Assembly (NCBI GenBank): GCA_030427905.1
Contig: JAUICL010000001.1
Span: 1-64,000 of the forward strand
DNA length: 64,000 nucleotides
DNA from: Bacteroidia bacterium
GTDB lineage: Bacteria > Bacteroidota > Bacteroidia > Flavobacteriales_D > Cryomorphaceae
Direction: 5' to 3'
Part shown: one piece after another, positions 1 through 10,548 of the stretch
How the letters are laid out: each line of letters starts with the position of its first letter
Position numbering within the stretch: the stretch's first letter is position 1
Notes under the pieces: generated by a model
What the model was told of the DNA's origin: nothing
Databases searched by the model: none
The model's input: the letters and a program-made list of their open reading frames with translations, nothing else
Translations under genes and position numbers: made by a program

Positions 1-988
<988 letters not shown>

Positions 989-1127
989 ATAAAATTGGAT
1001 GTTCTTAAAAGAACAAAAATTGTGAGCTTGACCTGGTAAATTAACAAGGATCTTGGCTTGCTGCTATTACAATATTTTCAAAGAACTTTTTCTTTATTTC
1101 TTGGCACTTCCCATTAAAATGGGAGCG
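989..1127 (-). promoter_or_regulatory. 16S rRNA leader with boxA-like element
   Basis: This is the transcribed spacer between the nearest rRNA promoter and the 16S 5' end. On the minus strand AGTTCTTTGAAAAT at 1074-1087 resembles the boxA antitermination element usual in rRNA leaders. A perfect 14-base palindrome, GTTCTTAAAAGAAC on the plus strand at 1001-1014, lies just upstream of the mature 5' end and may take part in the RNase III processing stem. The boxA role is inferred from position and similarity. Confidence 0.5.
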
Positions 1128-1156
1128 CAAAGGTAATCACTTTTTTCACTTTCCAA
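1128..1156 (-). promoter_or_regulatory. rRNA promoter P1 (nearest to 16S)
   Basis: On the minus strand: TTG (1154-1156), an 18-base spacer, then TACCTTTG (1128-1135). This matches the Bacteroidota housekeeping promoter (-33 TTG, -7 TAnnTTTG). The -7 box is followed by CGCTCCCATTTTAATGGG, a start region with a short palindrome that recurs behind P2 and, in part, P3. Confidence 0.8.
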
Positions 1157-1202
1157 GCTTTTTCAAAAACTTTTTTTTGAACCCGCTTTTCAAATGGGAG
1201 CG

Positions 1203-1234
1203 CAAAGGTAATGATAATCTTTTTACTCCTGCAA
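1203..1234 (-). promoter_or_regulatory. rRNA promoter P2
   Basis: On the minus strand: TTG (1232-1234), a 21-base spacer and TACCTTTG (1203-1210). The sequence after the -7 box (CGCTCCCATTT) is the same as behind P1, so the two promoters look like duplicates. Confidence 0.75.
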
Positions 1235-1285
1235 AATTATTTTCGAAATTCTTTTATCCCGAACCGATGTTTTAAAATCGGAGCG

Positions 1286-1314
1286 CAAAGATAACTAAAC
1301 TTTTGAATCTCCAA
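1286..1314 (-). promoter_or_regulatory. rRNA promoter P3
   Basis: On the minus strand: TTG (1312-1314), an 18-base spacer and TATCTTTG (1286-1293), followed by CGCTCCGATTTT, a close variant of the start region of P1 and P2. Confidence 0.75.
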
Positions 1315-1362
1315 ACAAACTTTGAAAATATTTTTTCGCTGCTCGTTTTTAAAACCGGATGG

Positions 1363-1391
1363 CAAAGGTACAACCTAATTCGAATTCCCAA
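1363..1391 (-). promoter_or_regulatory. rRNA promoter P4
   Basis: On the minus strand: TTG (1389-1391), an 18-base spacer and TACCTTTG (1363-1370). The downstream sequence CCATCCGGTTTT is diverged from P1-P3 but keeps a short pyrimidine-rich start. Confidence 0.75.
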
Positions 1392-1480
1392 AACAAATGT
1401 TGAAAAGATTTTGAACTTCTTTCGCTGCATTCAGCTTATTTCAGTTCCTTTTCTAACACGCCTTTCGTTCAAAGCGGCTG

Positions 1481-1510
1481 CAAATGTAGAGACTATTTTC
1501 GTTTACACAA
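1481..1510 (-). promoter_or_regulatory. rRNA promoter P5 (most distal)
   Basis: On the minus strand: TTG (1508-1510), a 19-base spacer and TACATTTG (1481-1488). It is the most diverged of the five and lies farthest from the 16S gene, about 500 bases upstream of the mature end. Confidence 0.65.
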
Positions 1511-1574
1511 TAGTCACACCAAGTTTTTTTTGATCTTTTTTTCGATCAATCCCATAACTATCTGATAATCTACC

Positions 1575-2267
1575 TTATGGATTTTGTTTAGATAGTGGGA
1601 TTATTTTCCCGCGCATCACTTTTGGAGCATCCAGCGCAAAGTTGACAATGTAATTTGCCATCTCTTCTGGACTACTTGAAGCATCAATTCCTGGGAATGC
1701 ACGCTCAAACATTTCGGTCTGAACACTCCCCAATGCCAAACAATTGAATGTATGTGGCGAGGATTTAAACTCTTCAGCCCACATTTCTGTCAGGCAATTT
1801 AATGCTGCTTTGCTCGAAGAATAGGCAGAAAGACAAGGAAATTTTAAACTCCCCTCTACTCCACCTATACTACTTATGTTAATCACATGTGCATTTTCAA
1901 ACAAGGGAAACAACTTCTGGGTGAGCAGAAATGGTGAAAAAACATTGACGCGATAGATCTCTTCAAGTTCAATCTCATCAATTTCAAGAAACGGTTTATA
2001 AAGTAAGGCACCCGCATTGTGAACTAAAATTGAAACTTTCCCGAACTCCTTCACCTCATCAAAGAGTTTATTCCTCCCCTCTGACTTAGAAATATCTACC
2101 GAAACACACGTAAGTCTTTCGGGATATTCATCTAATCTTACTCTCAAGGCACTAATTTCTTTTGCCCGTGATATCGCTAATACATTATATTCGGTCTTAA
2201 GTAGAAAAGCTTCTACCAAGGCCAGGCCAAGACCACGACTAGCCCCTGTAATACACACCGTATTCAT
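1575..2267 (-). CDS. SDR family NAD(P)-dependent oxidoreductase
   Basis: A 230-residue short-chain dehydrogenase/reductase. The Rossmann cofactor motif TGASRGLG is at residues 7-14, the NAG motif at 84-86, and the catalytic set is Ser132/133 with Tyr149 and Lys153 (YSSSK). Length is normal for a classical SDR. The substrate cannot be told from sequence. The gene stands alone, about 65 bases from the rRNA promoter array and divergent from the small barrel gene at 2310, with only 42 bases between the two start codons. Confidence 0.9.
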   Translation of the reverse strand: MNTVCITGASRGLGLALVEAFLLKTEYNVLAISRAKEISALRVRLDEYPERLTCVSVDISKSEGRNKLFDEVKEFGKVSILVHNAGALLYKPFLEIDEIELEEIYRVNVFSPFLLTQKLFPLFENAHVINISSIGGVEGSLKFPCLSAYSSSKAALNCLTEMWAEEFKSSPHTFNCLALGSVQTEMFERAFPGIDASSSPEEMANYIVNFALDAPKVMRGKIIPLSKQNP

Positions 2268-2279
2268 TATATATATAAG

Positions 2280-2287
2280 TACATTTG
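2280..2287 (+). promoter_or_regulatory. -7 box TACATTTG upstream of the 2310 gene
   Basis: Exact match to TAnnTTTG, 22 bases before the ATG at 2310. No TTG is seen at the usual -33 distance, so it is supported by the -7 element alone. Confidence 0.45.
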
Positions 2288-2309
2288 TTTTAAAACGAAA
2301 TTGACTCTC

Positions 2310-2864
2310 ATGCCAAAGATGATAAAGATAGGAGTGATTGCTCTAACTCTCTCCCTTTTTAGCGCTTCAGTGAATGCCCAAGAAAACACAAACCCATATA
2401 AAGACCTACCATTTAAAGACCGTCTTTTTTATGGTGGTGGTCTTGGGTTATCATTTGGAGACATCACTTTTATAAGAGTAACACCCTTGGTGGGGTATAA
2501 CGTGACTCCAAAATTATCCTTCGGGCTCGGGCCGACTTACGAATATTATAAGGACAAGCGGTATGTGCCAGATTTTGAAACCACCATTTGGGGAGGAAGT
2601 GTGTTCTCGAGGTATTTCGTTTTGCCCATGCTGTTTCTTCATGCCGAGTTGGAAATTTTAAATCTCGATGAATATCATGCCGTAACCGATTTCGATTACG
2701 ACCGTGTGACAATTCCGGCGTTGCTACTGGGTGGTGGTTATAGCCAGCGCACCCAAAACGGAAGCGGCTTTTTTATCGGTATATACTACGATGTTATTGG
2801 CGACATTAATTCTCCGTATCCAGACGACTTCGTTTTTCGAATTGGAGGTACTGTTGCATTTTAG
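2310..2864 (+). CDS. Putative outer-membrane beta-barrel protein
   Basis: A protein of 184 residues from the ATG at 2310; a TTG at 2301 is an in-frame alternative but is a poor start. An N-terminal signal peptide ends near the Ala-Gln of VNAQ. The remainder alternates aromatic and small residues in short strands (for example GGGLGLSFGD and LLLGGGYSQ) and ends in a strand finishing with Phe (GGTVAF), as expected of a small outer-membrane barrel. No specific family is recognised. The -7 box at 2280 supports this start. Confidence 0.7.
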   Translation: MPKMIKIGVIALTLSLFSASVNAQENTNPYKDLPFKDRLFYGGGLGLSFGDITFIRVTPLVGYNVTPKLSFGLGPTYEYYKDKRYVPDFETTIWGGSVFSRYFVLPMLFLHAELEILNLDEYHAVTDFDYDRVTIPALLLGGGYSQRTQNGSGFFIGIYYDVIGDINSPYPDDFVFRIGGTVAF

Positions 2865-2918
2865 TGTAACCCTTTCTTCTCCATTCAGTATAAGACCCGA
2901 CCTTTAAACTATAATGAC

Positions 2919-5900
2919 ATGAATGTCAAGAAAAATTCGAGAAAACTAGCCCTTACTCTCCTTTTGGGCCTATCTCTGATACCTACCATAACCTTTTCAC
3001 AAATCCAGGTGTGGGGAAACACTGAAGCTGGCGGTCCTGACTTTATCGGATCTACCTTTAATGTGTTTGACGATGGTTCAGGTTTTCAGACCAATAGTGT
3101 ATTTAGTAATTCGGAAGAAGGTGCTACCCCTAGGGCAGGCCTTCTAGACTTTGGCGATGGATGGTACTACGGAACCACTGCTACTGATGGACTTTACGAT
3201 GGTGGAACGCTTTTCCGCGTGAATTCTGGAGGAAGTTTGGAAGTATTGCACCACTTTGACCCGGATGTGGACGGCAGCAATTCAAAAGTCGAACTTCTCG
3301 AATACAACGCTAGCGTAATTATAGGCGCCACATCGCAAGGAGGCCCATTTAATGGCGGAACTATTTTTGAATATGAGATCGGAGGTGATGTGACACCAAT
3401 CCACAATCTCAACCCTGCTATTCATGGAGGAAGCATTTCTGGTGTTATCACATACAACTCTAACGACAATACTATGTACTTGACCGCCGCGAACGGAGGG
3501 CAGTCTGGACATGGTACATTGATAGGATTCACACCAAACCAACTGGATGTGGTTCACCATTTCGGTGGTGACGAGGAAGGCGAGTTTCCCCAAGGAGGAG
3601 TAACCTTAGGTACCGATGGCTCACTTTATGGTGTTACACAGTTTGGAGGTGAAAATAACCAAGGGTCGATCTACCGATTTGACCCCGATGCAGAAGATTT
3701 TGAAATCGTTTACCATCTGAATGCAGCCACTACTGATGGACGGTACCCGCTCTCTACCCTCGTTGAGACCGTTGACGGAGATTTTATCGGAACATGTTCT
3801 GAAGGTGGGTCGAATGGAAATGGATCTATTTTTAAAGTTTCAACAGATGGAACCTATGAAGTTCTTCAGAGCCTGATCTCTTCAATTCATGGTTCATTTC
3901 CAAAATCGGGATTGACTTCTTCTGACGGCGAGACTTTCTATGGCGTATGTGAATTTGGAGGAGATTTCGGATTCGGAACCCTTTATAGCATAGAAGCAGA
4001 AGGAAACTTTGCGGTTCTTCACGACTTCGAATATGCTGTTGATGGTAGCAATCCACTTGGAAGACCCAGTTTGAACTCGACAGGTGATATTCTTAGTACT
4101 GCATCAAATGGTGGAACGAACAATTTCGGTACCTTATATACGTACTCCACAGATGGTACCTTCACAAAGCTCTACGATTTAAGCTTGCCTCTCTCTGGAG
4201 CTGTTCCGCATGGCTTAGTTGCAAACGGAAACTCCTTTGTTGGGACCACTCAAAATGGTGGAACATACAACCAAGGGGTTATCTTTAGTCTTGATTTAGA
4301 CGGAACTCGAACTGAAATACACAGCTTAGATCCATTTAATGATGGTCAGCTGCCAAATGATGACCTTCTCATTACAGAAGATGGAACCATTTATGGAACC
4401 GCTCGATTTGGTGGACTAATCCAATCTGGAACGGTTTTCGCTATTACACCGGACGGCTCGTATACTGCTTTTCATCACTTTACTGGTGGTGCACAGGGTC
4501 AATTTCCTATTGGCGGGGTTACCCTACACAGCAATGGTCAGCTTTACGGTACAACCACATCAGGTGGTGACTTCGGAAACGGGGTAATCTACACGTTCAA
4601 TGAAGGCGATTATGAAGTGGTTGGAAGCTTTTTCACCTTTGTAAATGGAGGTGGAGCTGAAGCAACCATGGTCGAGGCCAATGATGGTAAACTTTATGGG
4701 CTTGCTAGCCTAGGTGGTTCCTTTAATAATGGTACCCTCTTTGAATTTGATCCGGAAGCGAATGTGATTAATGTAGTTCACAGCTTTAATGGAAGTACTG
4801 ATGGCGCTTTCCCTAAATCTGATTTGATTCTACATTCCGATGGTGCCCTGTATGGTACCACTTCTTCATCAGGACCAAATAGTGGTGGAACCCTATTCAA
4901 ATATGATTTCGAAACTGGGTTTGAAGTACTGCATAGCTTTGACCCTTCCGCAGAAGGCTACAACTCGCAATCTGGAGTCGTTGAAGACTTGTCGACAGGA
5001 AATGTTATCGGATTCTGCAAGGAAGGTGGACTTTTCAATATGGGATCTACATACAGCTATTCAACTGAAGGCGACTTTGATGTGATATACCACTTTACTG
5101 GAGTGGATGCCGCACCTACAGGAAAGCCTGCCCTATTCTATCCAGAGTGTTATGGTGATGAAGATTGTGTTTCGACTGACCCCTGCGCCATTGGTGTGTG
5201 CAACTTTGGTCTTTGCGAAGAAGTAGCATTCAACCCCGTATTTGAAATTGTCGACATCGGGCTTTGCCAAATAGGCTTGGACATTTACGACCTTGAAATT
5301 AGTCTTCAGCTGGATGGAAATCCAGGTGGTGAAATTACTATTGCCGGACAGACTTTCAGCTTGGAGTCAGGTGCACTGAACTACAATTTCATTCTTGAAA
5401 ACATGCCAGCAAATGGTGAAACCCTAGACTTGGCCTACACATTTGAATTGACTGGATGTTCTGGAAACTCTGGAAATATTGGTACGGCTCCAAACCCTTG
5501 CCCACCTGTAGAGGTCACCTTTATAGTTCACACAGACCAAATTGAAGTTGCAACTGAAGGAATTCACTTGGGAGGTACTTTCCAAGAATGGTCACCAGAC
5601 GAAATTCCACTTACTATGGTAAGTGATGATATATGGGAAGTAACTGTAACTGTTGGAGCTGGAGATTTAGAGTACAACTTCTTTAATGGTTCATCGCTTT
5701 TTGATGGTGAGTATGTGATAGGAGAATGTGCAAACTTTGGGAAGCGTCAAGCCACTATTACGGAGTCAGTGACGATCGAAAACTGCTGGGCATCTTGTGC
5801 TGAAAACTGTACCGTAGGCCTTGGTGATGTAGAACGTATTTCATTCCGAGTGTATCCTAACATACTAGATAAAGGACAGACGGTGAAAATTGAACATCCT

Positions 5901-6083
5901 TCATTCGCACCGGGCCAAACATGGCACATTGTAGACATGAATGGACGTCAAATAAAAGCAGGACAGATAAATGGAGAGAACATGAACATCGACACGAACA
6001 ATCTTGAGTCGGGCATGTACTTCATTCAGATTTCGAACACAGACTCCCAGATCATTGGGGCTGAAAGAATAATAATTAGGTAA
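2919..6083 (+). CDS. Secreted T9SS cargo with 13 GloVer-type (TIGR03803-like) repeats
   Basis: A 1054-residue exported protein. A signal peptide (about residues 1-27, ending TFSQ) is followed by about 13 tandem repeats of some 50-55 residues across residues 40-740, each around a core like LYGTTxxGGxxNxGTLF followed by a DGxxxVLHxF segment. This is the pattern of the TIGR03803 (GloVer) repeat, probably a beta-propeller or solenoid. Then come a Cys-rich stretch near 745-775 (CYGDEDC, DPCAIGVC), a segment near 860-945 resembling a starch/glycogen-binding E-set module (HLGGTFQEWSPDE), and a C-terminal T9SS type A sorting domain (about 975-1054). It is likely exported by the type IX system and either anchored or released. 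The binding target is unknown. Confidence 0.85.
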   Translation: MNVKKNSRKLALTLLLGLSLIPTITFSQIQVWGNTEAGGPDFIGSTFNVFDDGSGFQTNSVFSNSEEGATPRAGLLDFGDGWYYGTTATDGLYDGGTLFRVNSGGSLEVLHHFDPDVDGSNSKVELLEYNASVIIGATSQGGPFNGGTIFEYEIGGDVTPIHNLNPAIHGGSISGVITYNSNDNTMYLTAANGGQSGHGTLIGFTPNQLDVVHHFGGDEEGEFPQGGVTLGTDGSLYGVTQFGGENNQGSIYRFDPDAEDFEIVYHLNAATTDGRYPLSTLVETVDGDFIGTCSEGGSNGNGSIFKVSTDGTYEVLQSLISSIHGSFPKSGLTSSDGETFYGVCEFGGDFGFGTLYSIEAEGNFAVLHDFEYAVDGSNPLGRPSLNSTGDILSTASNGGTNNFGTLYTYSTDGTFTKLYDLSLPLSGAVPHGLVANGNSFVGTTQNGGTYNQGVIFSLDLDGTRTEIHSLDPFNDGQLPNDDLLITEDGTIYGTARFGGLIQSGTVFAITPDGSYTAFHHFTGGAQGQFPIGGVTLHSNGQLYGTTTSGGDFGNGVIYTFNEGDYEVVGSFFTFVNGGGAEATMVEANDGKLYGLASLGGSFNNGTLFEFDPEANVINVVHSFNGSTDGAFPKSDLILHSDGALYGTTSSSGPNSGGTLFKYDFETGFEVLHSFDPSAEGYNSQSGVVEDLSTGNVIGFCKEGGLFNMGSTYSYSTEGDFDVIYHFTGVDAAPTGKPALFYPECYGDEDCVSTDPCAIGVCNFGLCEEVAFNPVFEIVDIGLCQIGLDIYDLEISLQLDGNPGGEITIAGQTFSLESGALNYNFILENMPANGETLDLAYTFELTGCSGNSGNIGTAPNPCPPVEVTFIVHTDQIEVATEGIHLGGTFQEWSPDEIPLTMVSDDIWEVTVTVGAGDLEYNFFNGSSLFDGEYVIGECANFGKRQATITESVTIENCWASCAENCTVGLGDVERISFRVYPNILDKGQTVKIEHPSFAPGQTWHIVDMNGRQIKAGQINGENMNIDTNNLESGMYFIQISNTDSQIIGAERIIIR

Positions 6084-6098
6084 GGTGCTTACAAAACC

Positions 6099-8345
6099 TT
6101 AACTCTTACCCTCCATGATGTTGCCGATTGCATTGTTATACACTTCAACGGCATCATCAATAAAACCGAAATGAGCGTCATCAACCACCATTTTCCCTCG
6201 GGTCACATGACCTAGTAGAGAAAATGGGACGCCTTTTTCGGTAAGAGCTTCTACGATGGCTTCTTCATTGCTTCCGTCGAGTGAAACAACCACACGACCT
6301 TGAGCTTCTCCAAAAAGGAAAGCATCTGCTCTCACGGCGGCATCGCCGGTGATATCAAACCCAAGTCGGTTTGGAAGACCCATTTCGACTAGCGCAGTAT
6401 ATAGCCCACCATCGGCCACATCGTGTGCGGCATTGATAAGACCTTTTGCAATAAGTGTCTTCACCGCATCTTGTACTTCATACTCTTCATCGATATCGAA
6501 GTAAGGCGCTGGGCACTCTTTTATTTTATGGATACTAGCCAAGTATTCTGAAGAAGCAATATCATCTCTGGATTCTCCAATCAAAAAGATCAAGTCACCT
6601 TTTTCCTTGAAATTAAGGCTCATGACTTTATTCTTGTCCTTCACAACACCGATCATACCAATAGTTGGCGTTGGGAAAACAGGAACAGCTTCTTTGCCTT
6701 CCATAGCGGTTTGGTTGTAGAAACTAACGTTTCCACCGGTAACCGGCGTTTCAAACTTTCTACAAGCTTCACCCATTCCTTGAATAGCGTTTACAAACTG
6801 CCAGTATACTTCAGGATTGTACGGATTTCCAAAATTCAAGCAATTGGTAATTGCCGATGGCTCTCCACCAGTACAAACGATATTTCGCGCGGCTTCAGCT
6901 ACTGCGATGGCCGTACCTTTCTTCGGATCATTATGCACATAGCGTGCATTACAGTCTACCGTCATGGCCAAGGCGCTCTTCACACCTTTAATATTGGCTA
7001 CACCAGCGTCAGATGGGAAGTTCGTGCTCATATTTCGAGTACCTACCATGCTATCATACTGCTCGTAAACCCATCGCTTCGAAGCGATATTTGGATTTCC
7101 TAAAAGTTCCATTCCAACAGCAGCCAGATCAGATGGCTCTTCAACATCATCGATATTGAACTCTTGGTTCTTCTTAAAATACGCTGGCTCACGGTACTCT
7201 CGATCGTAAACTGGAGCACCACCACCTAGCACCAAATCGTGTGCTGGCACTTTCGCTACAAGCTCACCGTGCATATAGTACTCGAGCATACCGCCTTCGG
7301 TGACTTCACCGATTTGAACGGCATTCAAATCCCATTTCTCAAAAATATCTTCAACCACCTTTTCTTGTCCCTTTTTCACGACAACGAGCATCCGCTCCTG
7401 CGATTCAGAGAGTAGAATTTCAAATGGCAACATGCCCTCTTGACGGGTAGGAACTTTATCGAGGTCAATGGTCATCCCAAAGCCTTCGTTCGCACTCATT
7501 TCACTGGTAGAACAAGTGATTCCTGCGGCTCCCATATCCTGCATACCAACGATGGCATCCGTTTTTGCGAGCTCAAGTGTTGCTTCTAGCAGAAGTTTTT
7601 CCTGGAAAGGGTCTCCTACTTGTACTGAAGGAAGATCTTCTGCTGACTCTTCTGTAATATCTTTTGATGCGAAAGACGCACCATTAATTCCATCTTTTCC
7701 TGTAGATGAGCCCACGATATACACGGGATTACCAGCCCCACGTGATGTGGCCGAAATCATATCATCCGCATTCATGATACCCACACTCATCGCATTGACG
7801 AGCGGGTTTGAACTATAAGACTCGTCAAAAAATACTTCACCACCTAGCACCGGGATTCCAAAAGCGTTTCCGTAATCGCCAATCCCTTTGACAACACCAC
7901 TTAGCAACCATTGCGTATGATTTGAATCGAGCTTACCAAAACGAAGCGAGTTGAGCTGTGCAATTGGTCGAGCTCCCATCGTAAAGATGTCTCGGTTTAT
8001 TCCACCAACCCCGGTAGCTGCTCCCTGATATGGCTCAAGAGCCGATGGGTGGTTGTGCGATTCGATTTTGAAGGCACATGCAACTCCTTCACCAATGTCT
8101 ACTAATCCTGCGTTCTCTTGACCCGCTTCTACAAGCAAGTGCGGACCTTCCTTTGGAAGGGTCTTTAGCCACTTGATCGAGTTTTTGTAAGAACAGTGCT
8201 CCGACCACATGATTGAAAAAATACTCAGCTCAGTGAAATTGGGAGTGCGTCCCAAAATCTCCTTAATTTTTTCAAACTCTTCGGGCAATAAGCCAAGATC
8301 TTGTGCTTGTTCTAAAGTCGATTCCTCGTGAATAAGAGTGCTCAT
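6099..8345 (-). CDS. purL: Phosphoribosylformylglycinamidine synthase subunit PurL
   Basis: Cytosolic purine synthesis enzyme (ATP-dependent conversion of FGAR to FGAM). It is the small, stand-alone PurL type of 748 residues, which normally works with PurS and PurQ; neither is in the window. Diagnostic segments include [20 protein letters not shown] with its metal/ATP site, and repeated AIRS-like halves ([21 protein letters not shown]). The ATG at 8345 is chosen over the in-frame ATG at 8387 because a -7 box (TACTTTTG, 8375-8382) lies between them. It ends 15 bases from the convergent T9SS cargo gene. Confidence 0.95.
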   Translation of the reverse strand: MSTLIHEESTLEQAQDLGLLPEEFEKIKEILGRTPNFTELSIFSIMWSEHCSYKNSIKWLKTLPKEGPHLLVEAGQENAGLVDIGEGVACAFKIESHNHPSALEPYQGAATGVGGINRDIFTMGARPIAQLNSLRFGKLDSNHTQWLLSGVVKGIGDYGNAFGIPVLGGEVFFDESYSSNPLVNAMSVGIMNADDMISATSRGAGNPVYIVGSSTGKDGINGASFASKDITEESAEDLPSVQVGDPFQEKLLLEATLELAKTDAIVGMQDMGAAGITCSTSEMSANEGFGMTIDLDKVPTRQEGMLPFEILLSESQERMLVVVKKGQEKVVEDIFEKWDLNAVQIGEVTEGGMLEYYMHGELVAKVPAHDLVLGGGAPVYDREYREPAYFKKNQEFNIDDVEEPSDLAAVGMELLGNPNIASKRWVYEQYDSMVGTRNMSTNFPSDAGVANIKGVKSALAMTVDCNARYVHNDPKKGTAIAVAEAARNIVCTGGEPSAITNCLNFGNPYNPEVYWQFVNAIQGMGEACRKFETPVTGGNVSFYNQTAMEGKEAVPVFPTPTIGMIGVVKDKNKVMSLNFKEKGDLIFLIGESRDDIASSEYLASIHKIKECPAPYFDIDEEYEVQDAVKTLIAKGLINAAHDVADGGLYTALVEMGLPNRLGFDITGDAAVRADAFLFGEAQGRVVVSLDGSNEEAIVEALTEKGVPFSLLGHVTRGKMVVDDAHFGFIDDAVEVYNNAIGNIMEGKS

Positions 8346-8374
8346 AGTGCTAAATTGGTGCTGTTTTGAGAGGG

Positions 8375-8382
8375 CAAAAGTA
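8375..8382 (-). promoter_or_regulatory. -7 box TACTTTTG for purL
   Basis: Minus-strand TAnnTTTG match 29 bases before the purL ATG. A TTG at 8399-8401 lies 16 bases upstream, slightly short of the usual 18-21 spacing. It decides the purL start, since a transcript begun here lacks the upstream ATG. Confidence 0.55.
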
Positions 8383-8479
8383 CGCATTTTATGCAGATCA
8401 AAAGTGTTTTTGATCTACCCCAATTTACGTACAGAAAACATACTTTTGATCATCTCCATTTTTTGAAACACCAATAGAT

Positions 8480-9796
8480 TTGCACCTTCTTCTTGTCCTT
8501 GTATTCGCATTCGCCTTTTTACTTGTGATCTACTATTCAAGGTGGTTTGATATCCCCCAGGTGCCACGACGCCTGATAATGGGGGTTTTTGTATTGAAGA
8601 TATTGGTGGGCTTTGGATTGGCATGGCTATATACCGACCATTACACTAATCGCAGAACGGGCGATGCTTTTCGCTTTTTTGACGATGCACAAATCATGTA
8701 TTCGAGCTTGGACGATGGAATCGCGCCGTATGCCAAACTTGTATCCGGAATAGGCATCCAAGAAGACTCAGTAGCCCTCTCCTACTACTATCGGATGACT
8801 CATCTGGAACGACCATTTTATCAAGGTTTTTTTAACGACAATGCCACCATTATTCGCTTGAATGCTGTGGTCATGCTGGCTTCGAGAGGGCACTATCACG
8901 TACACACGGTTTTCTGGTGCTTTTTTTCAATAATTGGTCTCACTGCACTAACCAGGTTACTCTTAAGTTTTTTTCCCCGAAAAAAATGGGGCATCATATG
9001 CGCGGTCTTCCTACTTCCCACGGTTCTATTCTGGGGAAGCGGGGTACTGAAAGAACCTATCCTTATTATGGGACTGGGACTGTTTCTCGAAGGATTTTTC
9101 AAATGGTGGAGGGGTGAGCCCTCGACAAAGTTTGCTGTCTTCACGACCATTTTGGGATTCATCATCTTACTCTACACCAAAGGCTATGTGCTGCAGTGTA
9201 TGATGCCAGCTCTAATCGGTCTTTCGCTGTTCAATTTCATAGGTAAGAAGAAGTTTTGGTTGACATTCGCTACCCCCCACTTACTGGTCGTAGCCCTAAT
9301 ATTCATCGGGCCGCACATTAGTGATGGTCTGAAGGTTGCCGAATTGATGAACCTCAAGCAAGAGGCTTTTTATAATGTAGCTGAAGCGAGCCAGTCGGGA
9401 TCGATCACAGAGCTCCCTTCCATTGATTCAAATCTGAGCGTTATTCTAAACTTACCTGAAGCCAATTTCATCACGTATTTCAGTCCACGGCCTTGGGAAT
9501 GGACTAAAGTGATATTCATCCCTCCTGCGTTGGAAAATCTGGCTTTGGTGTTTTGCATTCTGATCATGATTTGGAACTTTAAACTGCCACCGAAATTTCA
9601 ATGGGCAATGATCGCCTTCAGTCTATCATTTGTTATTGTACTTGGCGGATTAACGGGTCAGGTCGTTCCAGTCGTTGGAGCCATCGTTCGTTACAAACTT
9701 CCCTCACTCATATTTCTATTTGTAGTCATTTTTGCTTTTACCGATGAAGCACTGCTGGTGCGCAGATTACCAATTTTAAAACGAATTTTAAAATGA
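8480..9796 (+). CDS. Polytopic membrane protein of unknown function
   Basis: Up to 438 residues with roughly ten hydrophobic membrane segments. Between the first two and the rest is a polar region containing GDAFRFFDDAQ, and there is another soluble stretch near residues 270-330. No catalytic family is recognised with confidence; the layout recalls membrane enzymes of polysaccharide assembly, but this is only resemblance. The first in-frame start is the TTG at 8480, which is itself part of a -7 box match (TAGATTTG, 8475-8482), so the true start may be GTG 8525 or ATG 8579. Its stop overlaps the next ATG (ATGA), implying translational coupling with the dehydrogenase at 9793. Confidence 0.75.
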   Translation: MHLLLVLVFAFAFLLVIYYSRWFDIPQVPRRLIMGVFVLKILVGFGLAWLYTDHYTNRRTGDAFRFFDDAQIMYSSLDDGIAPYAKLVSGIGIQEDSVALSYYYRMTHLERPFYQGFFNDNATIIRLNAVVMLASRGHYHVHTVFWCFFSIIGLTALTRLLLSFFPRKKWGIICAVFLLPTVLFWGSGVLKEPILIMGLGLFLEGFFKWWRGEPSTKFAVFTTILGFIILLYTKGYVLQCMMPALIGLSLFNFIGKKKFWLTFATPHLLVVALIFIGPHISDGLKVAELMNLKQEAFYNVAEASQSGSITELPSIDSNLSVILNLPEANFITYFSPRPWEWTKVIFIPPALENLALVFCILIMIWNFKLPPKFQWAMIAFSLSFVIVLGGLTGQVVPVVGAIVRYKLPSLIFLFVVIFAFTDEALLVRRLPILKRILK

Positions 9797-10548
9797 TAAA
9801 AACCGTCATGATTACCGGAGCGACTTCCGGATTTGGGAAAGCGATTGCTGAAAACTATTCATCCCTGGGCTACCGTACCATTATAACAGGTAGAAGAAGC
9901 GAAAGGCTACTAGAGTTAGCAGAAAAGCTCGGAGCGAAAGATAAAAAGTGCTACCCCTTGTCGTTTGATGTGCGAAACAGATCAGAAGTAGAGCAGGTCA
10001 TCTCTAGTTTACCCGAAGAGTGGAAGAACATCGACATTTTGGTAAACAATGCCGGACTCGCTCTGGGAAAAGAAACCATTGAAAATGGAGATCCGGAAAA
10101 CTGGGATGGAATGCTCGATACCAATGTGAAAGGCCTGCTGTATGTCACTCGCATGGTCATTCCCTCGCTAAAAAAATCTAAGCAAGGACATATTGTCAAT
10201 ATTGGCTCTATCGCTGGAACCGAAGTATATATTGGTGGGAACGTCTATTGTGCTTCCAAGCATGCGGTGAATGCCATCAGCAAAGCTCTGCGTATGGAGC
10301 TTCTGCCCTACGCTATTCGGGTAAGCCAGATTAGACCTGGGCTTGCCGACACCGAATTTTCGCTCGTTCGCTATAAAGGAGATGAAGAAAAAGCTGCAAT
10401 GACATACCAAGGCTATGAAGCACTGATGGCAGAGGATATAGCCCGAGCAACCACATTTATAACAGAATCACCTCAACACGTTTGTATCAATGATCTTGAA
10501 ATCACACCAACCGCTCAAGCCAGTGCGCACTATTTACATAAGAATTAA
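9793..10548 (+). CDS. SDR family oxidoreductase, YdfG-like
   Basis: A 251-residue short-chain dehydrogenase. TGATSGFG at residues 8-15, NNAG at 85-88, and catalytic Ser139, Tyr152 and Lys156 (YCASK). Arg34-Arg35 after the second strand suggests NADP(H) preference. The sequence resembles the YdfG group (3-hydroxy acid / serine dehydrogenases), but the substrate is inferred only. It overlaps the membrane protein upstream by four bases and the amidohydrolase downstream, so the three are probably one transcript. Confidence 0.9.
   Translation: MIKTVMITGATSGFGKAIAENYSSLGYRTIITGRRSERLLELAEKLGAKDKKCYPLSFDVRNRSEVEQVISSLPEEWKNIDILVNNAGLALGKETIENGDPENWDGMLDTNVKGLLYVTRMVIPSLKKSKQGHIVNIGSIAGTEVYIGGNVYCASKHAVNAISKALRMELLPYAIRVSQIRPGLADTEFSLVRYKGDEEKAAMTYQGYEALMAEDIARATTFITESPQHVCINDLEITPTAQASAHYLHKN

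Noticed and set aside
1303-1533. 76-codon plus-strand ORF
   Set aside because: It runs across the rRNA promoter array on the opposite strand and has no protein-like features.
3194-3593. Minus-strand ORFs inside the 13-repeat T9SS cargo gene
   Set aside because: Shadow frames of a strongly protein-like gene; low complexity and no motif.
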